A stretch of DNA of 32,026 bases, taken from NCBI GenBank assembly GCA_002411545.1, contig DHTG01000075.1, positions 1 through 32,026 on the forward strand. The letters run 5' to 3'. Every line of letters starts with the position of its first letter. Position 1 is the first letter of the stretch. Made by a program: the position numbers and the translations under genes. The DNA comes from Bacteroidales bacterium UBA5266 (GTDB lineage Bacteria; Bacteroidota; Bacteroidia; Bacteroidales; WCHB1-69). This document shows positions 7,618 through 14,722 of the stretch, piece after piece. The notes below the pieces were generated by a model. The model had not been told where the DNA came from, made no database searches, and saw nothing but the letters and a program-made list of their open reading frames with translations.

Positions 7618-8487
7618 ATGAAATTTTTAAACCTCGTTTATATCGTAATCAGCTTGTTTATCAGTGTTGTAAATCTCACTGCACAAAATCCGTCTCCTGC
7701 AAGCCAGCGCATAGGCTTATGTTTAAGTGGAGGCGGGGCTTTGGGATATGCACACATAGGAGCCTTACAAGCCTTGGAAGAAGCCGGCATAAGACCCACC
7801 CATATTTCGGCCAATAGTATGGGAAGCATAGTCGGTGTACTCTATGCTGCCGGCATCAGTCCCGCCGACATGCTACGGATGATTGAACAAGAAAAAGGAT
7901 ACCGTATACATTCCTTATTCGATGTCAACCTGGGTAAAAACTTCGGCTTTATGAAACACGATAAGCTTCGGAAAGTACTCGACAAATACATTCCGTATAA
8001 TAATTTCGATAGTTTACAGACCAAGTTTTATGTATGTTGTGTTGACATACGTCGGGGCAAAGTAAAAATCGTAAGCCAGGGCAATAAGCTCAAGGATTAT
8101 GTCATCGCCTCTTCGTCCATTCCTTTGTTGTATGAATACTGTGTCATCGAAGGCGTGGAATATGTGGATGGAGGTATCAAAAATAATTTTCCCTTAGAAC
8201 CTTTGCTGGAAGAAAAATGCAATAAAATCATTGGAATAAATGTCATTAATTTCACCCCTTCAGATACCACCATCAAAGCCGAAGACCTTTTATCCAACCT
8301 TTATGCCATTATCGACGAAAGCATCAACGAGCATAAATACAAACAATGCGATTTTTATGTGCCCATCAAAGGCCTAAATTCCTATAAATACAGTACCGTA
8401 AGCTATAAACGCTACAAAGAAATTTATCAAATCGGGTACGAAAATATGAAAGCATACATCGAGCAACATCCGGAGATTTTGGAATAA
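7618..8487 (+). CDS. Patatin-like phospholipase
   Basis: This is a 289-residue patatin-family serine lipase, expected to hydrolyse acyl esters of phospholipids. The ATG at 7618 is preferred over an in-frame ATG at 7441, which lies inside the upstream gene. The later start gives a signal peptide (FLNLVYIVISLFISVVNLTA), so the enzyme is probably periplasmic or outer-membrane associated. The oxyanion loop is GLCLSGGGALGYAHIGAL (residues about 33-50). The nucleophile is Ser67 in ANSMG, and the dyad aspartate is Asp184 in DGG. The usual nucleophile elbow is GxSxG; here the first glycine is alanine. The gene lies 55 bases after the HhH-barrel gene, with no TAnnTTTG box between, so co-transcription is likely. 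Confidence 0.92.
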   Translation: MKFLNLVYIVISLFISVVNLTAQNPSPASQRIGLCLSGGGALGYAHIGALQALEEAGIRPTHISANSMGSIVGVLYAAGISPADMLRMIEQEKGYRIHSLFDVNLGKNFGFMKHDKLRKVLDKYIPYNNFDSLQTKFYVCCVDIRRGKVKIVSQGNKLKDYVIASSSIPLLYEYCVIEGVEYVDGGIKNNFPLEPLLEEKCNKIIGINVINFTPSDTTIKAEDLLSNLYAIIDESINEHKYKQCDFYVPIKGLNSYKYSTVSYKRYKEIYQIGYENMKAYIEQHPEILE

Positions 8488-8569
8488 AAAAAAGAATGTT
8501 CATTAGAAACCATCGCAGCATATATCGGATTGATTGTTTGAAAATGATGTATGGTTTGAGAAAAAACGC

Positions 8570-8577
8570 TACTTTTG
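8570..8577 (+). promoter_or_regulatory. -7 box TACTTTTG before the phosphohexomutase operon
   Basis: This perfect TAnnTTTG match lies 51 bases before the ATG at 8629. Two TTTG tetramers upstream (8537 and 8555) are not at the ideal spacing. It probably drives the pgm-lpxD-mreC-mreD run. Confidence 0.55.
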
Positions 8578-8628
8578 CATATGCAATAGAAACAAAAAAA
8601 ATAGCTTATCATATAAAATGCAAAAGAG

Positions 8629-10356
8629 ATGGAAACAGCAATCAATGAAAGAGTAAACAGATGGTTAGAGGGCACTTACGACGAAGAGACCCAAACAGCC
8701 ATCCGACGCATGCAAGCAAACTCTCCCGAAGAATTATCCGATGCTTTTTACAAAGACCTTGAGTTCGGCACCGGAGGATTACGCGGAATTATGGGAGTAG
8801 GCACGAATCGCATGAATAAATATACCGTTGCCATGGCCACCCAGGGATTAGCCAATTATTTAAAACAGCAATTTTCCACGGAAGTACAGAAAGTGGTTAT
8901 TGCATACGATTCGCGCAACAACAGCGCCTATTTTTCCGAAATCACGGCTGATGTACTTTCTGCCAATGGCGTGAAGGTCTACGTCTTTGATACGATTACC
9001 CCCACCCCTGAATTGTCGTTTGCCATACGGCATTTGCACTGTCACAGCGGCATCGTCATTACGGCTTCGCATAATCCCAAAGAATATAATGGATACAAGG
9101 TGTATTGGCAGGACGGCGGACAATTGGTAGCGCCTCACGACCATCGCATCATAACGGAAGTGAAGAAAATTACTCGTTTCGAAGAAGTTCGTTTCGAACG
9201 CAAAGCAGAAAACGTTTCATATATAGGAGAAGAAGTCCATCAAGTGTATATAGAAAGGGTGAAAGCCCTGTCGATGCATCCGGAAATCATCCGCAAACAA
9301 CATGATTTAAAAATTGTATATACGCCCTTACACGGTACGGGTGTTTATTTGGTGCCTAGAGCCTTGCGGGCTTTCGGTTTTAGCGATGTGTCGTTGGTCG
9401 AAGCGCAAGCTGTTCCCGATGGGAATTTCTCAACAGTCGTATCGCCCAATCCCGAGGAGATAGCGGCCATGAGCATGGCCATCGAAGAGGCCAAAGAGAG
9501 GAATGCCGATATTGTACTTGCCACCGATCCCGATGCCGACCGAATCGGACTGGCCGTTAAAAAGAAGGATCAGGACTATGAACTCTTGAATGGAAATATG
9601 ACTCTTACACTTTTAATTTATTATATGTTAAAAGAATGGAAAAAGAAAGGGAAAATCAACGGCCGGCAATTTGTCGTAAAAACCATTGTTACTACCGAAT
9701 TGGTACGCGATATAGCCCAAAAAGAAGGCGTAGCTTGTTACGATGTACTTACGGGCTTTAAATTCATAGCCGAAAAAATCCTTCACTATGAAGGAGAAAA
9801 AGAATTTATTGCCGGAGGCGAAGAAAGCTTCGGCTGTTTGGTAGGCGATTTTGTACGCGACAAAGATGCTGTCATATCCTGTTCCATCTTAGCCGAAATG
9901 GCTGCCTGGGCCAAAGAACAAGGGAAAACCTTGTACGACGTCTTGATTGATATCTATATGGAATATGGTCTTTATAAAGAACACTTGATATCCATCACTA
10001 AAAAAGGGCAACAAGGCTCTCAGGAAATCAAACGTATGATGCAAAGCTACCGAAGTGAACCGCCCAAAGAAATCAACGGATCTAAGGTAATACGAATAGA
10101 CGATATCCTCTTATTGCAAAGCTTCGACTGTCGGAACAACCACAAAAAATCCATCCACGATTTACCCCAATCAGATGTATTACAATTCTTTTTAGCCGAC
10201 GGCAGTAAAATCACCGTACGTCCTTCGGGTACCGAACCCAAAATTAAATTTTATTTCAGCGTCAAAGAAAACTTAGTCAACAGAAATCAGTTTGATGCCA
10301 TGCATCAAAAATTAACGAACAAAATAAACAATATAATTCAATCAATGAAGTTATAA
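8629..10356 (+). CDS. Phosphoglucomutase/phosphomannomutase family (phospho-sugar mutase)
   Basis: This enzyme moves phosphate between C1 and C6 of hexoses (glucose, mannose or glucosamine phosphates), feeding nucleotide-sugar and envelope polymer synthesis in the cytoplasm. At 575 residues it is the long PgcA-type form. All four signature loops are present: the phosphoserine loop TASHNPKEYNGYK with Ser147, the metal loop DPDADRIG starting at Asp300, the sugar loop GGEESFG, and the phosphate-binding loop RPSGTEPKIKFY starting at Arg531. The start fits the usual N-terminus for this family, including the GLRGIMGVGTNRMN segment about 50 residues in. It is the first gene of a tight run with lpxD (19-base gap), mreC and mreD. 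The exact sugar specificity cannot be read from the sequence. Confidence 0.95.
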   Translation: METAINERVNRWLEGTYDEETQTAIRRMQANSPEELSDAFYKDLEFGTGGLRGIMGVGTNRMNKYTVAMATQGLANYLKQQFSTEVQKVVIAYDSRNNSAYFSEITADVLSANGVKVYVFDTITPTPELSFAIRHLHCHSGIVITASHNPKEYNGYKVYWQDGGQLVAPHDHRIITEVKKITRFEEVRFERKAENVSYIGEEVHQVYIERVKALSMHPEIIRKQHDLKIVYTPLHGTGVYLVPRALRAFGFSDVSLVEAQAVPDGNFSTVVSPNPEEIAAMSMAIEEAKERNADIVLATDPDADRIGLAVKKKDQDYELLNGNMTLTLLIYYMLKEWKKKGKINGRQFVVKTIVTTELVRDIAQKEGVACYDVLTGFKFIAEKILHYEGEKEFIAGGEESFGCLVGDFVRDKDAVISCSILAEMAAWAKEQGKTLYDVLIDIYMEYGLYKEHLISITKKGQQGSQEIKRMMQSYRSEPPKEINGSKVIRIDDILLLQSFDCRNNHKKSIHDLPQSDVLQFFLADGSKITVRPSGTEPKIKFYFSVKENLVNRNQFDAMHQKLTNKINNIIQSMKL

Positions 10357-10375
10357 ATCAAAAAAAAAATAATAC

Positions 10376-11392
10376 ATGGAATTCACTGTAAAACAAATTG
10401 CCGATATGATAGGAGCCGAAGTCGAAGGAAATCCCGATGCCATAATCAGCAAATTCTCCAAAATCGATGCCGGCGAAGCACAAGGCTTGTCCTTTTTAGC
10501 GAATCCGAAATATACGCCACATATATATACTACCAAAGCTACGGCAGTATTGGTTGATAAAAACTTTGTGGCTACACAATCCGTGTCATGCACCTTGATT
10601 CGTATCGAAAATCCCTACTTAGCCTTTGCACAATTAATGACCTTAGCCCAACAAAAGCAGCTCAAGAGTGGCATTTCATCGCATGCAGCCATTGCCAAAG
10701 GAGTGAAAATGGGAAAGGATGTTTACATAGGAGATTTTGTATCCATAGCAGAGGGCGTAGTATTAGGCGATCGAGTACAGATCTATCCACACACATACAT
10801 AGGCGAAAATGTTACCATAGGAAACGACACCACATTGTATTCGGGCGTAAAGATTTATCATTCTTGTGTGATTGGGAACCATTGTACCCTCCAAGCGGGA
10901 GCCATCATAGGAACGGACGGATTTGGGTTTGCACCTCAATCCGACCATCAATATACCAAGATACCCCAATTGGGTAATGTTGTTATTGAAGACAATGTAG
11001 ACATAGGAGCCCATACCTGTATTGACCGTTCGACCTTAGGTTCAACTATTATCCGGAAAGGGGTTAAGTTATGTAATTTTATACAAGTAGCTCATAACTG
11101 TGAAATAGGAGAAAATACCGTCATGGCAGCCATGTGTGGCATTGCAGGTTCCACCAAAATCGGCAAGAATTGCGTTTTTGGCGGTCAAGTGGGAGTGAAT
11201 TGGCATTTAACCATAGGCGATAACGTGCAAGTGGGAGCGCAAAGTGCCGTAAATAACAGCTTTAAAGATAACAGTGTGGTTTTGGGAACACCAGCCTTTG
11301 AAGCGGCCGATTGCATTAAATCCTATGCCATCTTTAAACATCTACCAAGCATCGTGAATCGTATCAGGGATTTGGAAGCGAAAATAAAATAA
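10376..11392 (+). CDS. lpxD: UDP-3-O-acylglucosamine N-acyltransferase LpxD
   Basis: LpxD adds the second hydroxyacyl chain to UDP-3-O-acylglucosamine in lipid A synthesis, using acyl-ACP. The 338-residue length is normal. The N-terminal uridine-binding domain runs to about residue 100, with the typical SFLANPKYTPHIYTTKATAV. Hexapeptide repeats then form a left-handed beta-helix (IGDFVSIAEGVVLGDRVQIY onward), followed by a C-terminal helix (FKHLPSIVNRIRDLEAKIK). The catalytic histidine is His240 in FIQVAHNCEIGE, the position expected from E. coli His239. In many Bacteroidota lpxD is followed by lpxC/fabZ and lpxA; here it sits instead between a phosphohexomutase gene and mreC, with a gap of only three bases to mreC. 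Confidence 0.97.
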   Translation: MEFTVKQIADMIGAEVEGNPDAIISKFSKIDAGEAQGLSFLANPKYTPHIYTTKATAVLVDKNFVATQSVSCTLIRIENPYLAFAQLMTLAQQKQLKSGISSHAAIAKGVKMGKDVYIGDFVSIAEGVVLGDRVQIYPHTYIGENVTIGNDTTLYSGVKIYHSCVIGNHCTLQAGAIIGTDGFGFAPQSDHQYTKIPQLGNVVIEDNVDIGAHTCIDRSTLGSTIIRKGVKLCNFIQVAHNCEIGENTVMAAMCGIAGSTKIGKNCVFGGQVGVNWHLTIGDNVQVGAQSAVNNSFKDNSVVLGTPAFEAADCIKSYAIFKHLPSIVNRIRDLEAKIK

Positions 11393-11395
11393 AGA

Positions 11396-12220
11396 ATGCG
11401 TAACCTCCTTGTTTTTATCCTTAAAAATAGCCACGTATTTCTCTTTGTATTTCTGGAAATACTGTGTTTTGCTTTTATATATCAATCCGGGTCCTATCGC
11501 CAATGGGTGATGAACACCGCTTCGAAAGAAATATCAGGTCCTATTTTGCAATTCCGTGCCGGCTATAGAGAATATGTTCACTTGAAAAAGATCAATGCAC
11601 AATTGATGGATGAAAACCAAAGATTAATACATGAAGCCTATAACCGAACCCTAACTTTTTCCCCTCTATATCTTTCGGTCGATTCAAACCGGATGCCTGT
11701 TTTTGAATATATTCACGGCAATATCATTGAAAATACCACCCACAAACAATCCAATTATATCATATTGGATAAAGGGAAAAATGACGGCATAGGGGTAGAT
11801 ATGGGGGTTATATCCCCTTTGGGAATCGTAGGCATAGTAAAGGATGTTACCCCTAATTTCAGCATTGTATTGTCCCTATTACATGAAGATTTCAGTATAA
11901 GTGCCAAACTTAAAAAAAATGAGGTTTCGGGCATCCTGATTTGGGATGGGAAAAATCATTCCAAAGCCATACTGAAAAACATATCGTCGATAGAAACCCT
12001 AAACGTTGGAGACACCGTTGTTACGCAACATTCGCTGATTTTCCCCGAAAATTATCCTATAGGGAGGGTGTCATCCATTAATAAACGGGTAAAAGGAGGT
12101 TATTATTCCTTGGAAATTCAGCTGTTTGAACCCATGGATAGAGTGAATAAGGTATGGATTATAAAAAACAATTATTCCAGAGAATTAACAACCCTTAAAG
12201 AAAAGGTAGACGATGAATAA
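11396..12220 (+). CDS. mreC: Rod shape-determining protein MreC
   Basis: MreC is the periplasmic scaffold of the elongasome that links MreB, MreD and the wall synthases RodA and PBP2. The 274-residue product has an N-terminal membrane helix (residues about 13-30), a short coiled-coil segment (YVHLKKINAQLMDENQRLI), and the double beta-barrel MreC core. Within the core, NYIILDKGKNDGIGVDMGVI and GIVGIVKDV are the standard signature, and VGDTVVTQHS comes near the end. Its stop overlaps the mreD start by eight bases, so translation is probably coupled. mreB, pbp2 and rodA, the usual partners, are not in this window. Confidence 0.95.
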   Translation: MRNLLVFILKNSHVFLFVFLEILCFAFIYQSGSYRQWVMNTASKEISGPILQFRAGYREYVHLKKINAQLMDENQRLIHEAYNRTLTFSPLYLSVDSNRMPVFEYIHGNIIENTTHKQSNYIILDKGKNDGIGVDMGVISPLGIVGIVKDVTPNFSIVLSLLHEDFSISAKLKKNEVSGILIWDGKNHSKAILKNISSIETLNVGDTVVTQHSLIFPENYPIGRVSSINKRVKGGYYSLEIQLFEPMDRVNKVWIIKNNYSRELTTLKEKVDDE

Positions 12221-12725
12221 ACTCATACAAGGAATTATATTTTTATTTTTACTTTTTTTTCAGGTGTTGGTATCCAATAGCATCTCCTTGTGGGGTATCA
12301 TTACGCCTATGGTCTACATCATGTTTATCTTGACACTACCCTTTCAAATGCCGAAATGGCAAGTGGTAAGCTTAGGATTTATCATGGGCTTTTCCCTTGA
12401 TCTATTTACCGGAATATTAGGACATCATGCGGCAGCTTGTGTGCTCATAGCCTTTCTACGCATGCCCATCATTAAGCTTATCCCTTCCCATATAAGCTTC
12501 GAAGAACATTTGCGACCGATATTTTGGGATATGCATTTTTCTTGGTATGTGCAATATAGTTTTTATTTAACGCTGATACATCACGTTTTTTACTTTTTTT
12601 TAGATAGCATGAGTTTTCATAATTTCTTTTTGGTATTGGGTATTGCCTTTTTAAATAGCTTTGCCAGCGTGTTATTTATTCTTATTTTTCAAATTCTATT
12701 TTACAAGGCTTCCAAACGATATTAA
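12213..12725 (+). CDS. mreD: Rod shape-determining protein MreD
   Basis: MreD is a small polytopic inner-membrane partner of MreC. The 170-residue product is almost wholly hydrophobic, with about five or six membrane segments. It carries the family pattern near the second and third helices: GFIMGFSLDLFTGILGHHAA, where the aspartate followed by small residues is conserved. The gene starts within the end of mreC. After its stop there are 60 bases to the next start, without a TAnnTTTG box or a clear terminator, so the transcript may continue. Conservation of MreD is low, so the call rests on topology, the DLFTG motif and position. Confidence 0.9.
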   Translation: MNKLIQGIIFLFLLFFQVLVSNSISLWGIITPMVYIMFILTLPFQMPKWQVVSLGFIMGFSLDLFTGILGHHAAACVLIAFLRMPIIKLIPSHISFEEHLRPIFWDMHFSWYVQYSFYLTLIHHVFYFFLDSMSFHNFFLVLGIAFLNSFASVLFILIFQILFYKASKRY

Positions 12726-12785
12726 AGCTAAGTCTCATATACTATGACAACATAATTACGTTATATTCATAATGAAATAAAAAAG

Positions 12786-13379
12786 ATGAAAGCTAAGATT
12801 CTGACTATATTGAATCTCTGTTTATGTTTGCTTATGATTCAGCAAGTTCATAGTCAAACCGATGAGGTGGGTTATTACAAGGCGCCGCTTTCCAATGATA
12901 CGTCAAGGTATAGAGCAAGGAACAGTGATTTTTTGTATCATGTATCTACGGGAGGAAATTTCGGTTTACAAGTAGGAAGTTATACGTATATAGAATGTAG
13001 TCCTCATGCAGCCTACCATTTCAACAAGTGGGTATCTGTAGGCTTGAATTTCTCGTATAGTTATCTTCGTTACAATTTACAATCTAATCATATAGTAGGA
13101 GGAGGCACCTTTGCGGAATTTTATTTTTTGAAATATTTGGCATTGCATGCTGAATATTTATTGTTGAATTATGATAATATCTATGCCATTAATCCAAAAG
13201 ATCCTCGTCGTATATACTCTCATAATTTGTTGTTAGGTGGAGGTTACTATCAAAAAATAAACGAAAGTTATGCCGTATATTTTTTAGCCTTATATCCTAT
13301 CAGCAATCGTCCGCAACAGCCTTTTCTGAGCTTTCCCGTATTTAAAGTCGGTTTTACTTTTTGGCCCAAATATTTATGA
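12786..13379 (+). CDS. Small outer-membrane beta-barrel-like protein
   Basis: The family is not recognised. A cleavable signal peptide (AKILTILNLCLCLLMIQQVH, then SQ) is followed by about 170 residues. These alternate short aromatic-rich strands and glycine turns (GNFGLQVGSYTYIECSPHAA, GLNFSYSYLRYN), and the protein ends in a strand finishing WPKYL. That is the usual look of a small eight-to-ten-strand outer-membrane barrel in Bacteroidota. The stop codon overlaps the start of the permease gene as ATGA, so the two are translationally coupled. This suggests an envelope role, but none can be named. Confidence 0.7.
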   Translation: MKAKILTILNLCLCLLMIQQVHSQTDEVGYYKAPLSNDTSRYRARNSDFLYHVSTGGNFGLQVGSYTYIECSPHAAYHFNKWVSVGLNFSYSYLRYNLQSNHIVGGGTFAEFYFLKYLALHAEYLLLNYDNIYAINPKDPRRIYSHNLLLGGGYYQKINESYAVYFLALYPISNRPQQPFLSFPVFKVGFTFWPKYL

Positions 13380-14596
13380 ATCTAAGCAACTACATATCAC
13401 GTAACATAAGCACACAGACCAAGGATCGCTTTTCGAAGCCTATTGTGTATATCTCTATCATAAGTGTTGCTTTAGGTGTGAGTGTATTGATTTTGGTGTT
13501 TGCCATAACCAGTGGTTTTCGTAAAGAAATTGAAAATAAAGTGATAGGTTTTGGTTCTCATATTGAAATAAGCTTTTTCGATGACAATGCCTCCTATCAA
13601 AAAACTCCCATCGAAAAAAATGCAGCTTTTTTAACACAGATAAAAAAACTGGATAACGTCAAAAAAATTCAGGCCTATGCCCTCAAAGCTGGCATCATCA
13701 AAACAAGCGATGAAATTGAAGGCATTGTTTTAAAAGGGCTGGACACTCACTATGATGTATCCTTTTTTCAAACACACCTTGTCCGGGGAAAAGTACTACA
13801 CCTTACTGACACCTCCACATCGAATGAGGCAATAATATCCGAATCCTTGGCTAATAAATTGCATTTGGATACCGGCAGTCGGATGTTAGTATATTTTGTA
13901 CAAGACCCACCCCGCCAACGCATATTCCGCATTTGTGGCATTTACAAGAGCGAATTAAGCAGCTTTGACCAAACTTATGCCTTATGTGACCTGAAGCATA
14001 TTCAAAAACTCAATGATTGGAACGAACATCAAATCGATGGATTTGAAATTCTCTTGCATGATTTCAGTCAATTGGAAAAAACAAATACACTCATCAATCA
14101 AATCATTCCTTTTCATTTGATATCTCAAACCATCGTAACACGCAACCAAGACCTTTTTAACTGGATAGGCCTCTTTGATCAAAATATCATTGTATTGCTC
14201 GTCCTGATAATTATTGTCATTTCAATTTCTGTGATTTCAACCCAATTAACCCTGATGCTGGAACAAATACCAACCATTGGTATACTTAAAACCTTGGGCT
14301 GTACAAACCAACACATACGAAATATTTTTTTGCATATTAGCAGCAGAATATTAATCAAAGGATTGATAATAGGGAATGCCATCGGTTTGATTTTATGTCT
14401 CATTCAAAAACATTTTCATCTCATCAAACTAAATCCCGACAATTATTATATGTCGCATGTCCCTATTGACATTGTTTGGTATCATCCTGTTTTGATTAAT
14501 ATTTTAATCATCACAATAAGTCTTTTTATGTTAAGCTTTCCCACCTATTTTGTAGGACGAAAAATCAACATCACGGATTCTATTCGTTTGGAATAA
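13376..14596 (+). CDS. FtsX/LolC-LolE-type ABC transporter permease
   Basis: This 406-residue inner-membrane permease belongs to the FtsX/MacB superfamily and is closest in layout to LolC/LolE, which extract lipoproteins for the outer membrane. The ATG at 13376, overlapping the previous stop, is preferred to a frame start at 13361. The N-terminal cytoplasmic helix and first membrane segment (residues about 22-50, IVYISIISVALGVSVLILVF) are followed by a roughly 200-residue periplasmic domain with a MacB-core look. Three more membrane helices follow, the second next to the coupling segment IPTIGILKTLGCTNQHIRNI. The sequence ends RKINITDSIRLE, typical of the family. The ATPase partner (LolD-like) is not adjacent and must be encoded elsewhere. 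Confidence 0.9.
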   Translation: MNLSNYISRNISTQTKDRFSKPIVYISIISVALGVSVLILVFAITSGFRKEIENKVIGFGSHIEISFFDDNASYQKTPIEKNAAFLTQIKKLDNVKKIQAYALKAGIIKTSDEIEGIVLKGLDTHYDVSFFQTHLVRGKVLHLTDTSTSNEAIISESLANKLHLDTGSRMLVYFVQDPPRQRIFRICGIYKSELSSFDQTYALCDLKHIQKLNDWNEHQIDGFEILLHDFSQLEKTNTLINQIIPFHLISQTIVTRNQDLFNWIGLFDQNIIVLLVLIIIVISISVISTQLTLMLEQIPTIGILKTLGCTNQHIRNIFLHISSRILIKGLIIGNAIGLILCLIQKHFHLIKLNPDNYYMSHVPIDIVWYHPVLINILIITISLFMLSFPTYFVGRKINITDSIRLE

Positions 14597-14722
14597 AAAC
14601 GATTATACTTTACAGTATATCAGCGTCATACTTTTATTTTATAGAATATTTTACAAAAACCTATAAAAGATGTAATTTTTTTTAATACTTTAGCAAATCA
14701 AAAAATATAAGGATATAAAATC

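Noticed and set aside
14604..14619. Terminator hairpin after the permease gene
   Set aside because: Only a six-base AT stem (TATACT and AGTATA) with no T tract directly after; too weak to call.
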